A stretch of 8,134 nucleotides of DNA from Thermomicrobiaceae bacterium (GCA_007123655.1 SKKR01000445.1:1-8134); one strand, 5' to 3'; shown: positions 1 to 6,834, numbered from the stretch's first letter. Notes: generated by a model from the sequence alone, not told the origin. Program-made: numbers and translations.

Positions 1-1209
1 CATTCCGCCGTCTTCCAGTTTCTCCTGTGCCATATCGTAGTCCTGATCGTAGATGTGGACGTCTTCATCGTACGCCCAGGAACTCGGCGGGATCGGTGTC
101 TGAGCGGGATCGCCGGTGCCGAAAAACAACGTCTCGTTGATCGCTTCCCGGTCGATCGTCCAGGCGACTGCCTGCCGCAGATCGCGGTTGTCCAGTGGTT
201 CAACCGCGTGGTTCAGCTGGATGTAGGTGAACCCGAGTCCGGCAACTTCGCTGTAGACGAGGTCCGGATCCTGCTGCGCTTCTTCGATGTCCCGAGCAGA
301 AACGCTGTCGATTATATGCACCTCGCCGGTCTGGAGACTTGTCAGCTTCACCGCGGCGTCGGTGATTGGTCGATAGACGATCTCGTCCAGATAGGGGAGG
401 TCCTCTTTCCAGTAGTTTTCGTTGCGGGTCAGGGTCAGGTGGTCGTCGGTCACCCATTCGACGAATTCGAAGCCACCAGTTCCAACCGGTTGCCGGGCGA
501 GGTCATCTCCGAGTTCCTCGATCGCCGTGGGCGAGATCATCATTCCGGCGCGGTCGGACAAGGTTGCCAGGAGGGGCGAGAATGCCTGTTCCAGGTGGAG
601 GGTTACCGTCTGATCGTCGACGACCTCGACCTCTTCGACCTGAAGAATCTCTGCCCGGCGGGGGGATCCCATTTCCTCGTCCAACATCCGCTCGAAATTG
701 ATCCTCGCGGCCTCAGCATTGAACACGTCGCCATCATGAAACTCGACACCTTCAAGGAGGTGGAAGGTGTATTCGTCGCCCTCATCGGAGATATCCCAGG
801 ATTCGGCAAGCTCTGGCTGAATCTCCAGGCTCTCATTGATATCTACGAGCTTGTCAAAGACGTTCTGATATACCTGCCGGTCGACTGCGGCGGTCGACAT
901 GTGCGGGTCCATCGTGGTGAGGTCGGATTCGAGCGCGACCTGAAGGCTTCCGCCGTGCTGGCCGTCTTCCGGTTCATCAGCCGGTTCCTCGTCGTCGGTA
1001 TCGTCGACGGGCTCGTCTTCCTCGTCATCGTCCGGTTCCACCGCGGGCTCGTCATCGTCGTCATCAACCTCGCAGGCCGCGAGAAGCGCTGCGGTGCTGG
1101 CCGCGGCCGCGGTGCTCAGCAGCAGACGCCGGCGATTGATACGCATGCCGAGCGCCTCTGAAACGTCGCTGAAACGCGTGAAACGATCACCAGGGTTCTG
1201 GCCGTTCAT
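1..1209 (-). CDS. ABC transporter substrate-binding lipoprotein, family 5 (peptide/nickel type), 3'-truncated by window edge
   Basis: This is the extracytoplasmic ligand-binding component of a dipeptide/oligopeptide/nickel-type ABC importer. The 403 codons present are stop-free. A twin-arginine-like n-region (NRRRLLL, residues 25-31) is followed by an Ala-rich hydrophobic stretch and lipobox LAAC with the lipid-anchored Cys at residue 46. Residues 47-82 form an acidic tether in which 25 of 36 residues are Asp or Glu. The family 5 fold starts near residue 86 (GGSLQVAL, then TTMDPHMS). Hallmarks are the PVGTGGFEF stretch near residue 245 and, near 333-356, LNHAVEPLDNRDLRQAV followed by a TIDREAI helix. 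Family members usually have about 500-600 residues, so roughly a quarter or more lies off the left edge. I chose the ATG at 1207-1209 because GAGGAGG sits 4-5 nt upstream; an in-frame ATG at 1144-1146 with GAGG 8 nt upstream is the alternative. No permease or ATPase partner is visible. Ligand unknown. Confidence 0.93.
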   Translation of the reverse strand, partial: MNGQNPGDRFTRFSDVSEALGMRINRRRLLLSTAAAASTAALLAACEVDDDDDEPAVEPDDDEEDEPVDDTDDEEPADEPEDGQHGGSLQVALESDLTTMDPHMSTAAVDRQVYQNVFDKLVDINESLEIQPELAESWDISDEGDEYTFHLLEGVEFHDGDVFNAEAARINFERMLDEEMGSPRRAEILQVEEVEVVDDQTVTLHLEQAFSPLLATLSDRAGMMISPTAIEELGDDLARQPVGTGGFEFVEWVTDDHLTLTRNENYWKEDLPYLDEIVYRPITDAAVKLTSLQTGEVHIIDSVSARDIEEAQQDPDLVYSEVAGLGFTYIQLNHAVEPLDNRDLRQAVAWTIDREAINETLFFGTGDPAQTPIPPSSWAYDEDVHIYDQDYDMAQEKLEDGGM

Positions 1210-1505
1210 CGTTCCTCCTCAGGTTGCTAACGTGGGGAAGGCAGGGAGTCCCGAGATCGATGTCCCGATCTGATTGCCCCGTGAGGTGCTTCCGTTCGAT
1301 ATCACCTCCGTCCAGCGGTCGAAAACGACGGCACCGGGTAGGTGTCTGGCGCCTTCGAAATCCGGTTGAGTGATGAGAACCAACCTGGCGCTGAATACCA
1401 TTCCGGCCGATCGTGCCTTCACCTGCCCGGTGTGATTCCCGAAAAACGATCCGTGCGCCTCGTTGCGCGTTAGTCCGAATCTCCGCATCACTTCGTTGTG
1501 GATAG
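1210..1505 (-). other. Long untranslated leader of the minus-strand binding-protein gene
   Basis: This stretch lies between the predicted start site near 1505 and the ATG at 1209 and holds no convincing gene. Small open frames on the minus strand here lack recognisable domains. Short stems can be drawn, for example GAGGTG/CACCTC (1308-1303 with 1288-1283), a GATCG/CGATC stem near 1245-1265 and a GGTTG/CAACC stem near 1360-1385. I could not match it to a riboswitch or T-box consensus. The end nearest the gene contains the strong ribosome binding site (core 1213-1219). Confidence 0.4.
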
Positions 1506-1511
1506 TAACCG

Positions 1512-1541
1512 AGTATAGACACAGCTAATTGACCCTGTCAA
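1512..1541 (-). promoter_or_regulatory. Sigma70-type promoter for the minus-strand binding-protein gene
   Basis: Read on the minus strand, TTGACA (1541-1536) is followed after 18 bp by TATACT (1517-1512). The -35 is a perfect consensus match and the -10 is one mismatch from TATAAT. Transcription would start near 1505, about 295 nt upstream of the ATG at 1209. The -35 box lies inside a TTGAC/GTCAA dyad (1529-1541), with a further TTGAC at 1545-1549, which suggests regulator control. This is a prediction from sequence only. Confidence 0.65.
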
Positions 1542-1609
1542 TTCTTGACCGCCCGCCGGCCAGGTTCGCGCCTCTCTCCGCGGTTGGCAGAAACCCGGAA
1601 CCGTCCCCG

Positions 1610-1703
1610 TGTCGTTCTGAACACTTCGGCCAGCTCAGTGCAGGCTCCGTGAAGGATCTCACTTGCGGAACAGAGTTGCTTCGCTGCGCTCAGCATGATA
1701 CGA
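1610..1703. repeat. Degenerate dispersed palindromic repeat (REP/MITE-like)
   Basis: The segment opens with GTCGTTCTGAAC (1611-1622) and closes with TTCGCTGCGCTCAGCATGA (1680-1698). The right end, read on the minus strand, gives TCATGCTGAGCGCAGCGAA, and its outer part pairs imperfectly with the left end. This layout (TCATtCTGAGC ends, GAAG and GATCTCA cores) matches a type of interspersed palindromic repeat seen in many bacterial intergenic regions; that match is from memory and was not checked by search. A 69-codon open frame through it (1529-1738) ends in residues such as LLRCAQHD, which are typical spurious translations of these repeats. Confidence 0.5.
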
Positions 1704-1795
1704 AGGAGAACTCAGCGTTCCTCTCGATCCCCGGGTAACTCCAGGACAGTCTGGCCGGACCCACCGGATCACCCGGTCTTCTGATTACCGGATTG

Positions 1796-1823
1796 TTGAC
1801 AACCACCTGCACGTGCTTATACT
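1796..1823 (+). promoter_or_regulatory. Sigma70-type promoter for the polyamine-type importer operon
   Basis: TTGACA (1796-1801) and TATACT (1818-1823) are separated by 16 bp. The predicted start is near 1830, giving a leader of about 70 nt before the ATG at 1899. The -35 lies in the dyad GTTG-A-CAAC (1795-1803), and the spacer holds the perfect 8-bp palindrome GCACGTGC (1809-1816); either could bind a regulator. It has the same hexamers as the divergent promoter at 1512-1541. Confidence 0.65.
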
Positions 1824-1898
1824 GCCGAACGTGTAAGAGACTAGGCCGACTTGTGCCGTCGGATCGGTTTAGGTTGCGTATCTGGGAGGAGAACTGGC

Positions 1899-3164
1899 AT
1901 GGATAAAGGCGAATTCCGTAACTTGGCGGTGAATAGTCTGGAAAATCGGCTCTCCCGGCGTGCGTTCGCGCATCGGCTCGCCCTTCTTGGTGCGAGTGTT
2001 CCGGTGATCGGTAGCATTCTTGCTGCGTGTGCGGAAGATGACGATGACGATGCTGTCGACGACACCGAGCCGGTAGACGATGACGATGACGTTGCTGAAG
2101 AGCCCGACGATGACGAGCCGGATGATGAAGAGCCAGAGGAAGAAGATCCAGACGAAGAAGATGACGCGGATGATACTGAAGAGCCCAGCGCCGATTTCGA
2201 AGGTCAGACGCTTGTGGTCACAAGCTATGGTGGCTCCTGGGAAGAGTTCATGCGCGATGAAATTATCCCGCCGTTCGAAGAGCAGACCGGGGCGTCGGTG
2301 CAGCTGGCTGTTGGCCTCTCTTCCGAATGGGTCACCCAGATGCGTGCAGCGGGTGTCGACAACCCGCCGTATGACGTCGTAATCGCGAACGAAACCTGGA
2401 TCTCTATCCCCCGCATCGAGGGTCATTTCATCTCCCTGCCAGAAGACCAGATTCCGAACCTTGCCGACGTTCACCCGGACATGCGTCAGGCCGATGACGT
2501 TGGCGTGTTTGCGCTGATCGCTCCGCTCGGAATCGCGTACATGACGGAACGAGTCGAAGAAGACGAGATTCCGGAAAGCTGGACGGATCTGGCCAACTTT
2601 TCGGGACGACTCGGAATCTACAACGCGGTGAACTCGGCCTGTGCCCAGCACATCATGATGATGGCGAAGATCGAAGCCGGCGATGCGAAAGAGTGGGAAG
2701 CCGGGTTCGACTGGATGGCCGAGAACCTTCCCCCGTTCCGACAGACAGACTTCTCCGGCGATATGGAGTCGCTGTTGACGCAGGGGGAGATCGATGTCGG
2801 AATCCTCGACGCCCCGGCAGTTGCGCGGCTCTCCGAGCAGGGGATTGACATCGCCTGGGTGGCCCCTGAAGAGGGCCTGTTCATGTTCGAGCAGAATGTG
2901 AACGTCACTGCGGGCACGGATGTCCAGGAACTCGCATTTGCCTGGGTGAACTACTTCCTGAGCGAAGAAGTGCAGATGAAGTGGGTTGAGGACTACTACT
3001 ACACGCCGTCCAACGTCAACGTTGAGATTCCAGAGGACATGCAGGATCTGATCCCGATTTCGCAGGATGATCTCGATCAGATCGAGCTCTGGGACTACGA
3101 GTGGCTGAACGATGGGCCACAAGACGAGATGGTCAACCGGTGGAACCGCGAGATGAGTGGATAA
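1899..3164 (+). CDS. Polyamine-type (PotD-like, COG0687 style) ABC transporter substrate-binding lipoprotein
   Basis: This 421-residue protein is the binding component of the importer encoded by the next three genes. The n-region contains a Tat-like SRRAF (residues 19-23), then a hydrophobic stretch and lipobox LAAC with the lipid-anchored Cys at 44. Residues 46-99 are a strikingly acidic tether with 38 Asp/Glu in 54 positions and no Lys or Arg. The mature domain begins near 104 with TLVVTSYGGSWEEFMRDE, then PPFEEQTGASV, the usual opening of the spermidine/putrescine-type family, and runs on to a C-terminal Trp/Tyr-rich segment. The start at 1899 is chosen because GGGAGGAG (1884-1891) lies 7 nt upstream; a TTG at 1851 would only add 16 residues of unlikely sequence. 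Similarity points to the transporter class, not a defined ligand; polyamines, amino-acid derivatives and other small cations or zwitterions are all possible. Confidence 0.93.
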   Translation: MDKGEFRNLAVNSLENRLSRRAFAHRLALLGASVPVIGSILAACAEDDDDDAVDDTEPVDDDDDVAEEPDDDEPDDEEPEEEDPDEEDDADDTEEPSADFEGQTLVVTSYGGSWEEFMRDEIIPPFEEQTGASVQLAVGLSSEWVTQMRAAGVDNPPYDVVIANETWISIPRIEGHFISLPEDQIPNLADVHPDMRQADDVGVFALIAPLGIAYMTERVEEDEIPESWTDLANFSGRLGIYNAVNSACAQHIMMMAKIEAGDAKEWEAGFDWMAENLPPFRQTDFSGDMESLLTQGEIDVGILDAPAVARLSEQGIDIAWVAPEEGLFMFEQNVNVTAGTDVQELAFAWVNYFLSEEVQMKWVEDYYYTPSNVNVEIPEDMQDLIPISQDDLDQIELWDYEWLNDGPQDEMVNRWNREMSG

Positions 3165-3168
3165 TCAG

Positions 3169-3200
3169 CGAATCGCAGGATATACCGGGGGCCTGATTCG
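3169..3200 (+). other. Inverted repeat in the binding protein-ATPase gap
   Basis: The 36-bp gap after the binding-protein stop contains CGAATC (3169-3174) and GATTCG (3195-3200), able to form a 6-bp stem with a 20-nt loop whose right arm abuts the ATPase ATG. There is no U-tract. Such structures between a binding-protein gene and its ATPase can help set unequal expression, but this one is short and weak. Confidence 0.3.
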
Positions 3201-4352
3201 ATGGGATCGATTGACCTGAAGTCGCTTACGAAGCGATTCGACGACGTCGTCGCAGTCAACAATCTCAACCTGGAACTGAACGATGGAGAGCTGATCGCGC
3301 TTCTCGGGCCGTCAGGGTGCGGAAAGACCACAACCCTGCGGATGATCGCCGGTTTCGAGATGGCCGACGAAGGAACCATCAGCATCGGTGAGCGCAATGT
3401 CACCACGCTGGCGCCGGAAAAGCGAAACGCCGGAATGGTCTTCCAGAACTATGCGCTCTTTCCGCACCTGACGGTATACGAGAACGTTGCCTTCGGCCTG
3501 GAGATGCGCCGGGTGCCGAAGAGCGAGATCCATGATCGTGTCATGGCGATCCTGGAGAAGGTTCAGCTTGGTGGCCTTGACGCGCGCTATCCGCGACAGC
3601 TCTCAGGTGGTCAGCAACAGCGCACGGCACTTGCCCGTGCGCTGGTCATCAATCCCGAGGTGCTGCTCCTTGATGAGCCGCTCGCAAATCTCGATGCCAA
3701 GCTGCGTGAAGAGATGCGGTTCTACATCCGGTCGCTCCAGCAAGAGTTCGAGATTACCACCGTCTACGTGACGCATGATCAGGCGGAGGCGCTGGTGCTT
3801 GCTGATCGGATCGCCGTCATGATGAACGGTGTTATCGAACAACTCGGTTCTCCGGAAGAGATCTACCGAAGGCCGCAAACACCGATAGTGGCGGACTTCG
3901 TGGGGCTCACGAACCTCGTGCCTGGCGTGATAACCGAGCAGGATGGAGAACGATCGTTAGTTGAAACAAGGGCTGGAGTAATTCGCGGAATGGGGCCGGA
4001 TTCACTGTTGAATGGTGACACCGTCCTGGTGAGTGTGCGACCGGAGACGCTTCGGATCGAGGGCGTCAAAGGGACCGCGGGGCTTATGGGTTCCGAGCAG
4101 CATGACGGTACCGGCTCAGCAGTTAACCAGCTCGAAGGGGACGTGACTGAGCGAGCGTTCCTGGGAAATCTGATCGACTATCGTATCGACGTTGGCGGCG
4201 GTGAGCTCTTTCGGGTGCAGGCAGCACCGACCCCCTCGTACGACGTGAGCGAGCGGGTGAACCTGACATTCCCGGAGTCCGAGGTCTGGGTCGTCAAGGA
4301 TGTTGGAGAGTCCATCAGTGTCGACAGCCTCAGGGGCGAATCGGGTGCTTGA
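3201..4352 (+). CDS. ABC transporter ATP-binding protein, spermidine/putrescine (PotA) type
   Basis: This 383-residue cytoplasmic ATPase powers the importer. All nucleotide-binding motifs are intact: Walker A GPSGCGKTT (36-44), Q-loop Gln82 in VFQNYALFPH, signature LSGGQQQR (134-141), Walker B LLLDEP (155-160), D-loop NLDA (163-166) and the switch His192 in VTHDQAEA. A TOBE-type C-terminal region follows from about residue 235, with the characteristic SVRPE at 278-282 and a hydrophilic, Gly-rich insertion around 290-312. The length fits PotA/UgpC-like proteins (about 350-390). The ribosome binding site is weak (GGGGG at 3187-3191). It lies 36 bp after the binding-protein gene and overlaps the next permease gene, so the module is one transcription unit. 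General resemblance to CysA/AfuC/PotA families does not fix the substrate. Confidence 0.96.
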   Translation: MGSIDLKSLTKRFDDVVAVNNLNLELNDGELIALLGPSGCGKTTTLRMIAGFEMADEGTISIGERNVTTLAPEKRNAGMVFQNYALFPHLTVYENVAFGLEMRRVPKSEIHDRVMAILEKVQLGGLDARYPRQLSGGQQQRTALARALVINPEVLLLDEPLANLDAKLREEMRFYIRSLQQEFEITTVYVTHDQAEALVLADRIAVMMNGVIEQLGSPEEIYRRPQTPIVADFVGLTNLVPGVITEQDGERSLVETRAGVIRGMGPDSLLNGDTVLVSVRPETLRIEGVKGTAGLMGSEQHDGTGSAVNQLEGDVTERAFLGNLIDYRIDVGGGELFRVQAAPTPSYDVSERVNLTFPESEVWVVKDVGESISVDSLRGESGA

Positions 4353-5214
4353 ACGAATAACACGAATCCCGTTCGGCCTGAACCGGATGATCCTCCTGAT
4401 CGTTCCCGCGTTCTTCCTGGTGCTCATCTTCTTCATCGGGCCGTATCTCTACCTGCTGTACATGAGCTTCATGTCTCAGGCACCAGCGGCGCCCTACGAA
4501 AGCACTCCGACCCTGGAGAACTACTCCATCGCGATACGGGACTCGTTCAACTGGCGAGTGATCAGGACTACCCTCCAATTCGGGGTCCTCACGACGCTCA
4601 TAACGCTGGTTCTGGCGTATCCACTCGCGTACCACCTTGCCAGAGCGTCGAGCCGGGTCAAGGGAATTCTGCTGATACTGGTCCTCTCGCCGCTGCTGGT
4701 CGGGATCGTGATCCGTAGCTACGGATGGATGATTCTGTTGGCCGATACCGGACTGGTTAACCAGGCGCTCGGAGTCTTCGGGCTCGGACCCTATTCACTT
4801 ATGTACAACCAGACAGGGGTCATGATTGCGCTGGTGCACATCTATATGCCGTTCATGGTATTGCCGCTGGCGGGGTCGCTTCAGAATATCGACCCCGATA
4901 TCGAAGGTGCCTCGAGATCTCTCGGGGCAAGTCCGTGGACGACATTCTGGCGAGTAACGTGGCCACTTAGCTTACCGGGTGTTGCCGCGGGCTCGATCCT
5001 TGTCTTCGTTCTGACCATCAGCGCCTACGTCATCCCGGCACTTCTCGGAGGATACAACGTGATGACACTACCGCTGCTGGTAGTTCAAACGGTGTCTCAG
5101 CTGTTCAACTGGCCGCTTGGAAGCGCGCTCGCTATGGTTTTCTTCGCAATAACAATCGCCATTATCTGGTTGTACATGAAGTTCTTGAACTGGATGATGA
5201 GGGGACTCACCTGA
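4318..5214 (+). CDS. ABC transporter permease, PotB-like
   Basis: This is the first inner-membrane subunit of the importer, about 298 residues with six predicted transmembrane segments. The first is near residues 24-47 (MILLIVPAFFLVLIFFIGPY) and the last is near the C-terminus. The cytoplasmic EAA loop that docks on the ATPase is clear at residues 196-216: EGASRSLGASPWTTFWRV leading to Pro216. The start is uncertain. GTG 4318 has GGAGAG 7 nt upstream and is preferred; ATG 4300 has poor Shine-Dalgarno spacing, and GTG 4345 (AGGGG 8 nt upstream) would overlap the ATPase stop by only 8 nt. Every option overlaps the ATPase gene, indicating translational coupling. The stop is 1 nt before the next start. 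Confidence 0.93.
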   Translation: MSTASGANRVLERITRIPFGLNRMILLIVPAFFLVLIFFIGPYLYLLYMSFMSQAPAAPYESTPTLENYSIAIRDSFNWRVIRTTLQFGVLTTLITLVLAYPLAYHLARASSRVKGILLILVLSPLLVGIVIRSYGWMILLADTGLVNQALGVFGLGPYSLMYNQTGVMIALVHIYMPFMVLPLAGSLQNIDPDIEGASRSLGASPWTTFWRVTWPLSLPGVAAGSILVFVLTISAYVIPALLGGYNVMTLPLLVVQTVSQLFNWPLGSALAMVFFAITIAIIWLYMKFLNWMMRGLT

Positions 5215-5215
5215 T

Positions 5216-6022
5216 ATGGAAGGCGAAGCGCGTCGCCGCTGGATTCTGAAAATCAGTGTCACACTCATCTACCTGTTCCTGCTTGCTCCGATCTTTATCG
5301 TTGTCGCGGCGGCATTCAATTCCGGGGAGTTCCTGCGATTTCCACCCGAGGGGTTCTCGTTCCGGTGGTTCCAGCGGTTCCTGGATAGTCAGCCGTTTGT
5401 GGATGCGTTTCTGTTCAGTCTCCGGCTGGCAATCGTTGTTACGATCCTGGCGACATTGATCGGCACCGCGGCCGCGTTCTACGTGGTGCGGCATTCGCGG
5501 CGATTTCGAGACCTGCTGCGGCTGATGATAATCCTGCCGCTCCCGGTACCGGCGATCCTCACGGGTATCGCACTGCTGATTTTTTTCTACGCGATCGGAA
5601 TCGGAACCCAGGGCTCGATCGCGCTCGTCATCGGACATACCCTCATCTGCTTGCCCTACGTCTTCCTGACGGTCAGCTCGGTGCTTGTTGGCTTCAATCA
5701 GAGCCTGGAAGAGGCCGCGCGCAACCTGGGTGCTGGACCGTGGACCACGTTCTGGCGGATCACATTGCCGATCATCAAGGGAGCGATGATCTCCGGTGCC
5801 GTGTTCGCCTTCATTATCAGTTTTGACCAGTTTCCGATCTCGCTGCTTCTTGCGGGCGTTGGCAGCACTCCGCTCCCGCTTCAACTGTTCGACTATCTCC
5901 GATTCTCGTTTGATCCGACAGCGGCTGCCGTGTCGACTATCAGTATCGTGATGACGGTTATCGTGGTCCTGATCACGGAGCGCCTGGTCGGCCTCGAGTC
6001 GCTTTACTGGGGGAAGCGCTGA
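5216..6022 (+). CDS. ABC transporter permease, PotC-like
   Basis: This is the second inner-membrane subunit, 268 residues with about six hydrophobic segments. The first is near 13-34 (ISVTLIYLFLLAPIFIVVAA). The EAA loop is at residues 165-185, EEAARNLGAGPWTTFWRI followed by TLP, and resembles that of the partner permease, as expected for a heterodimer. Residues 37-52 (GEFLRFPPEGFSFRWF) match the periplasmic opening typical of PotC-type permeases. The ATG lies 1 nt after the upstream stop with AGGGG (5200-5204) about 11 nt upstream. The gene downstream starts 2 nt after this stop. Confidence 0.94.
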   Translation: MEGEARRRWILKISVTLIYLFLLAPIFIVVAAAFNSGEFLRFPPEGFSFRWFQRFLDSQPFVDAFLFSLRLAIVVTILATLIGTAAAFYVVRHSRRFRDLLRLMIILPLPVPAILTGIALLIFFYAIGIGTQGSIALVIGHTLICLPYVFLTVSSVLVGFNQSLEEAARNLGAGPWTTFWRITLPIIKGAMISGAVFAFIISFDQFPISLLLAGVGSTPLPLQLFDYLRFSFDPTAAAVSTISIVMTVIVVLITERLVGLESLYWGKR

Positions 6023-6024
6023 TC

Positions 6025-6711
6025 ATGGGAAAGACGCTAGGAATTCTGACAATTGGCCAGTCTCCACGGCCAGACGGGCTCGCACGCGATGTTCAGGCAG
6101 TGCTCGGCTCGGAAGTACAGGTAATCGAGCGCGGCGCACTGGACGGTCTGAGTCGGGAAGAGGTTGATGCGCTGCAGCCAGGTGAGTCTGACTACCGGCT
6201 TGTAACGCTGCTGAATGACAAGACCCCGGTGCAGATTGCGAAGAAGCCGATTCTCGACCGCTTGCAGGCGCACATTACCGATCTTGAGCGCACCTGTCAT
6301 GCCGACGCAACACTGCTGATGTGCACGGGTGAATTTCCACAGTTCGACCATGATCGCCCACTGATCCGGCCACAGGAGTCACTCTATGGCGTCGTCAAGG
6401 GGCTTGCCGGTGAGGGAACAATCGGTTCACTGACGCCGCTTGCGTCCCAGTTGTCGCAAGCACGGGACAAGTGGTTGTCGATGGGCTGCACCGGTGTTGC
6501 GTTGGCCGACGCCGATCCGTATTGCGACGATCCGATCGCCGCGGTGAGGAGAGCGACCGAGAGGGTTCGTTCGGAAGGGGCGTCAGTACTGTTTATGGAT
6601 TGTTTCGGCTACGATCTTCGAATGCGCGCCGCCGCAATAGACGTGTTCGCAGGACCGGTAATCCTTGCCAGATCGATGGCGGCCAGAATCGCGACTGAGG
6701 TGGTCCAATAG
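6025..6711 (+). CDS. AroM family protein (putative racemase-like enzyme)
   Basis: This 228-residue cytoplasmic protein has no signal or membrane segment. It aligns from memory along its length with E. coli AroM: LGILTIGQSPR (5-15), GALDGLSREEV (37-47), TLLNDKTPVQIAKK (61-74), LLMCTGEFP (97-105) and a C-terminal VLFMDCFGYDLRMR (188-201). The biochemical role of AroM is not settled; the name comes from its operon with aroL in enterics, and there is no aromatic-pathway gene here. Two cysteines, Cys100 (MCTG) and Cys193 (DCFG), sit at segment ends like the paired catalytic cysteines of cofactor-independent Asp/Glu/hydantoin racemases, which is inference. The gene begins 2 nt after the permease stop with GGGGGAAG upstream, so it is very likely co-transcribed with the importer and acts on the imported compound or a derivative. 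Confidence 0.9.
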   Translation: MGKTLGILTIGQSPRPDGLARDVQAVLGSEVQVIERGALDGLSREEVDALQPGESDYRLVTLLNDKTPVQIAKKPILDRLQAHITDLERTCHADATLLMCTGEFPQFDHDRPLIRPQESLYGVVKGLAGEGTIGSLTPLASQLSQARDKWLSMGCTGVALADADPYCDDPIAAVRRATERVRSEGASVLFMDCFGYDLRMRAAAIDVFAGPVILARSMAARIATEVVQ

Positions 6712-6720
6712 CTCGGCGAG

Positions 6721-6754
6721 GGTGAGTCGGTGCGCCTGAGGCGCCCGATTCGCC
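6721..6754 (+). other. Strong intercistronic stem-loop between aroM-like gene and hyuA-like gene
   Basis: A near-perfect hairpin runs from 6721 to 6754: about 15 base pairs including two G-T pairs, one bulged T at 6731, and a TGA tri-loop at 6737-6739 closed by GCGCC/GGCGC. The following bases (GTCTGCCCGTG) contain no U-tract, so it is not a canonical intrinsic terminator. It could be a partial terminator, a 3'-end stabiliser of the importer-aroM transcript, or a processing site. Confidence 0.6.
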
Positions 6755-6834
6755 GTCTGCCCGTGTGTGCGACATGTCGTTGGGGCGAACAGATCATGAA
6801 ACCGGGTCAGAAACCGTTCGAGGAATGAGGAAAC

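Noticed and set aside
55..1161. 368-codon open frame on the plus strand opposite the family 5 binding-protein gene
   Set aside because: It is the antisense of a clear family 5 solute-binding domain with lipobox and ribosome binding site; the plus-strand translation shows no domain.
1283..1308. Possible T-box or riboswitch element (GAGGTG/CACCTC stem in the leader)
   Set aside because: The conserved T-box core (GGTGG-ACCGCG type) and other riboswitch signatures I know are absent; the stem alone is too short to support the call.
1187..1522. Minus-strand small open frames of 111 and 90 codons in the leader
   Set aside because: No recognisable domain; both overlap the predicted leader or the start of the binding-protein gene, and one begins upstream of the predicted transcription start.
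1529..1738. 69-codon plus-strand open frame
   Set aside because: It crosses the dispersed repeat and the minus-strand promoter, and its LLRCAQHD-like segment is a typical artefact of that repeat.
1869..3122. 417-codon open frame on the minus strand through the PotD-like gene
   Set aside because: It is antisense to a recognisable binding protein; the long frame results from the acidic codon run and codon bias, and the translation is low-complexity in that region.
5207..5884. 225-codon open frame on the minus strand opposite the PotC-like permease
   Set aside because: Its Arg/Glu/Gln-rich composition is the antisense of hydrophobic membrane-segment codons; no domain recognised.
6721..6754. 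Hairpin as a canonical rho-independent terminator
   Set aside because: No run of T follows the stem, so it is recorded as an unassigned stem-loop instead.
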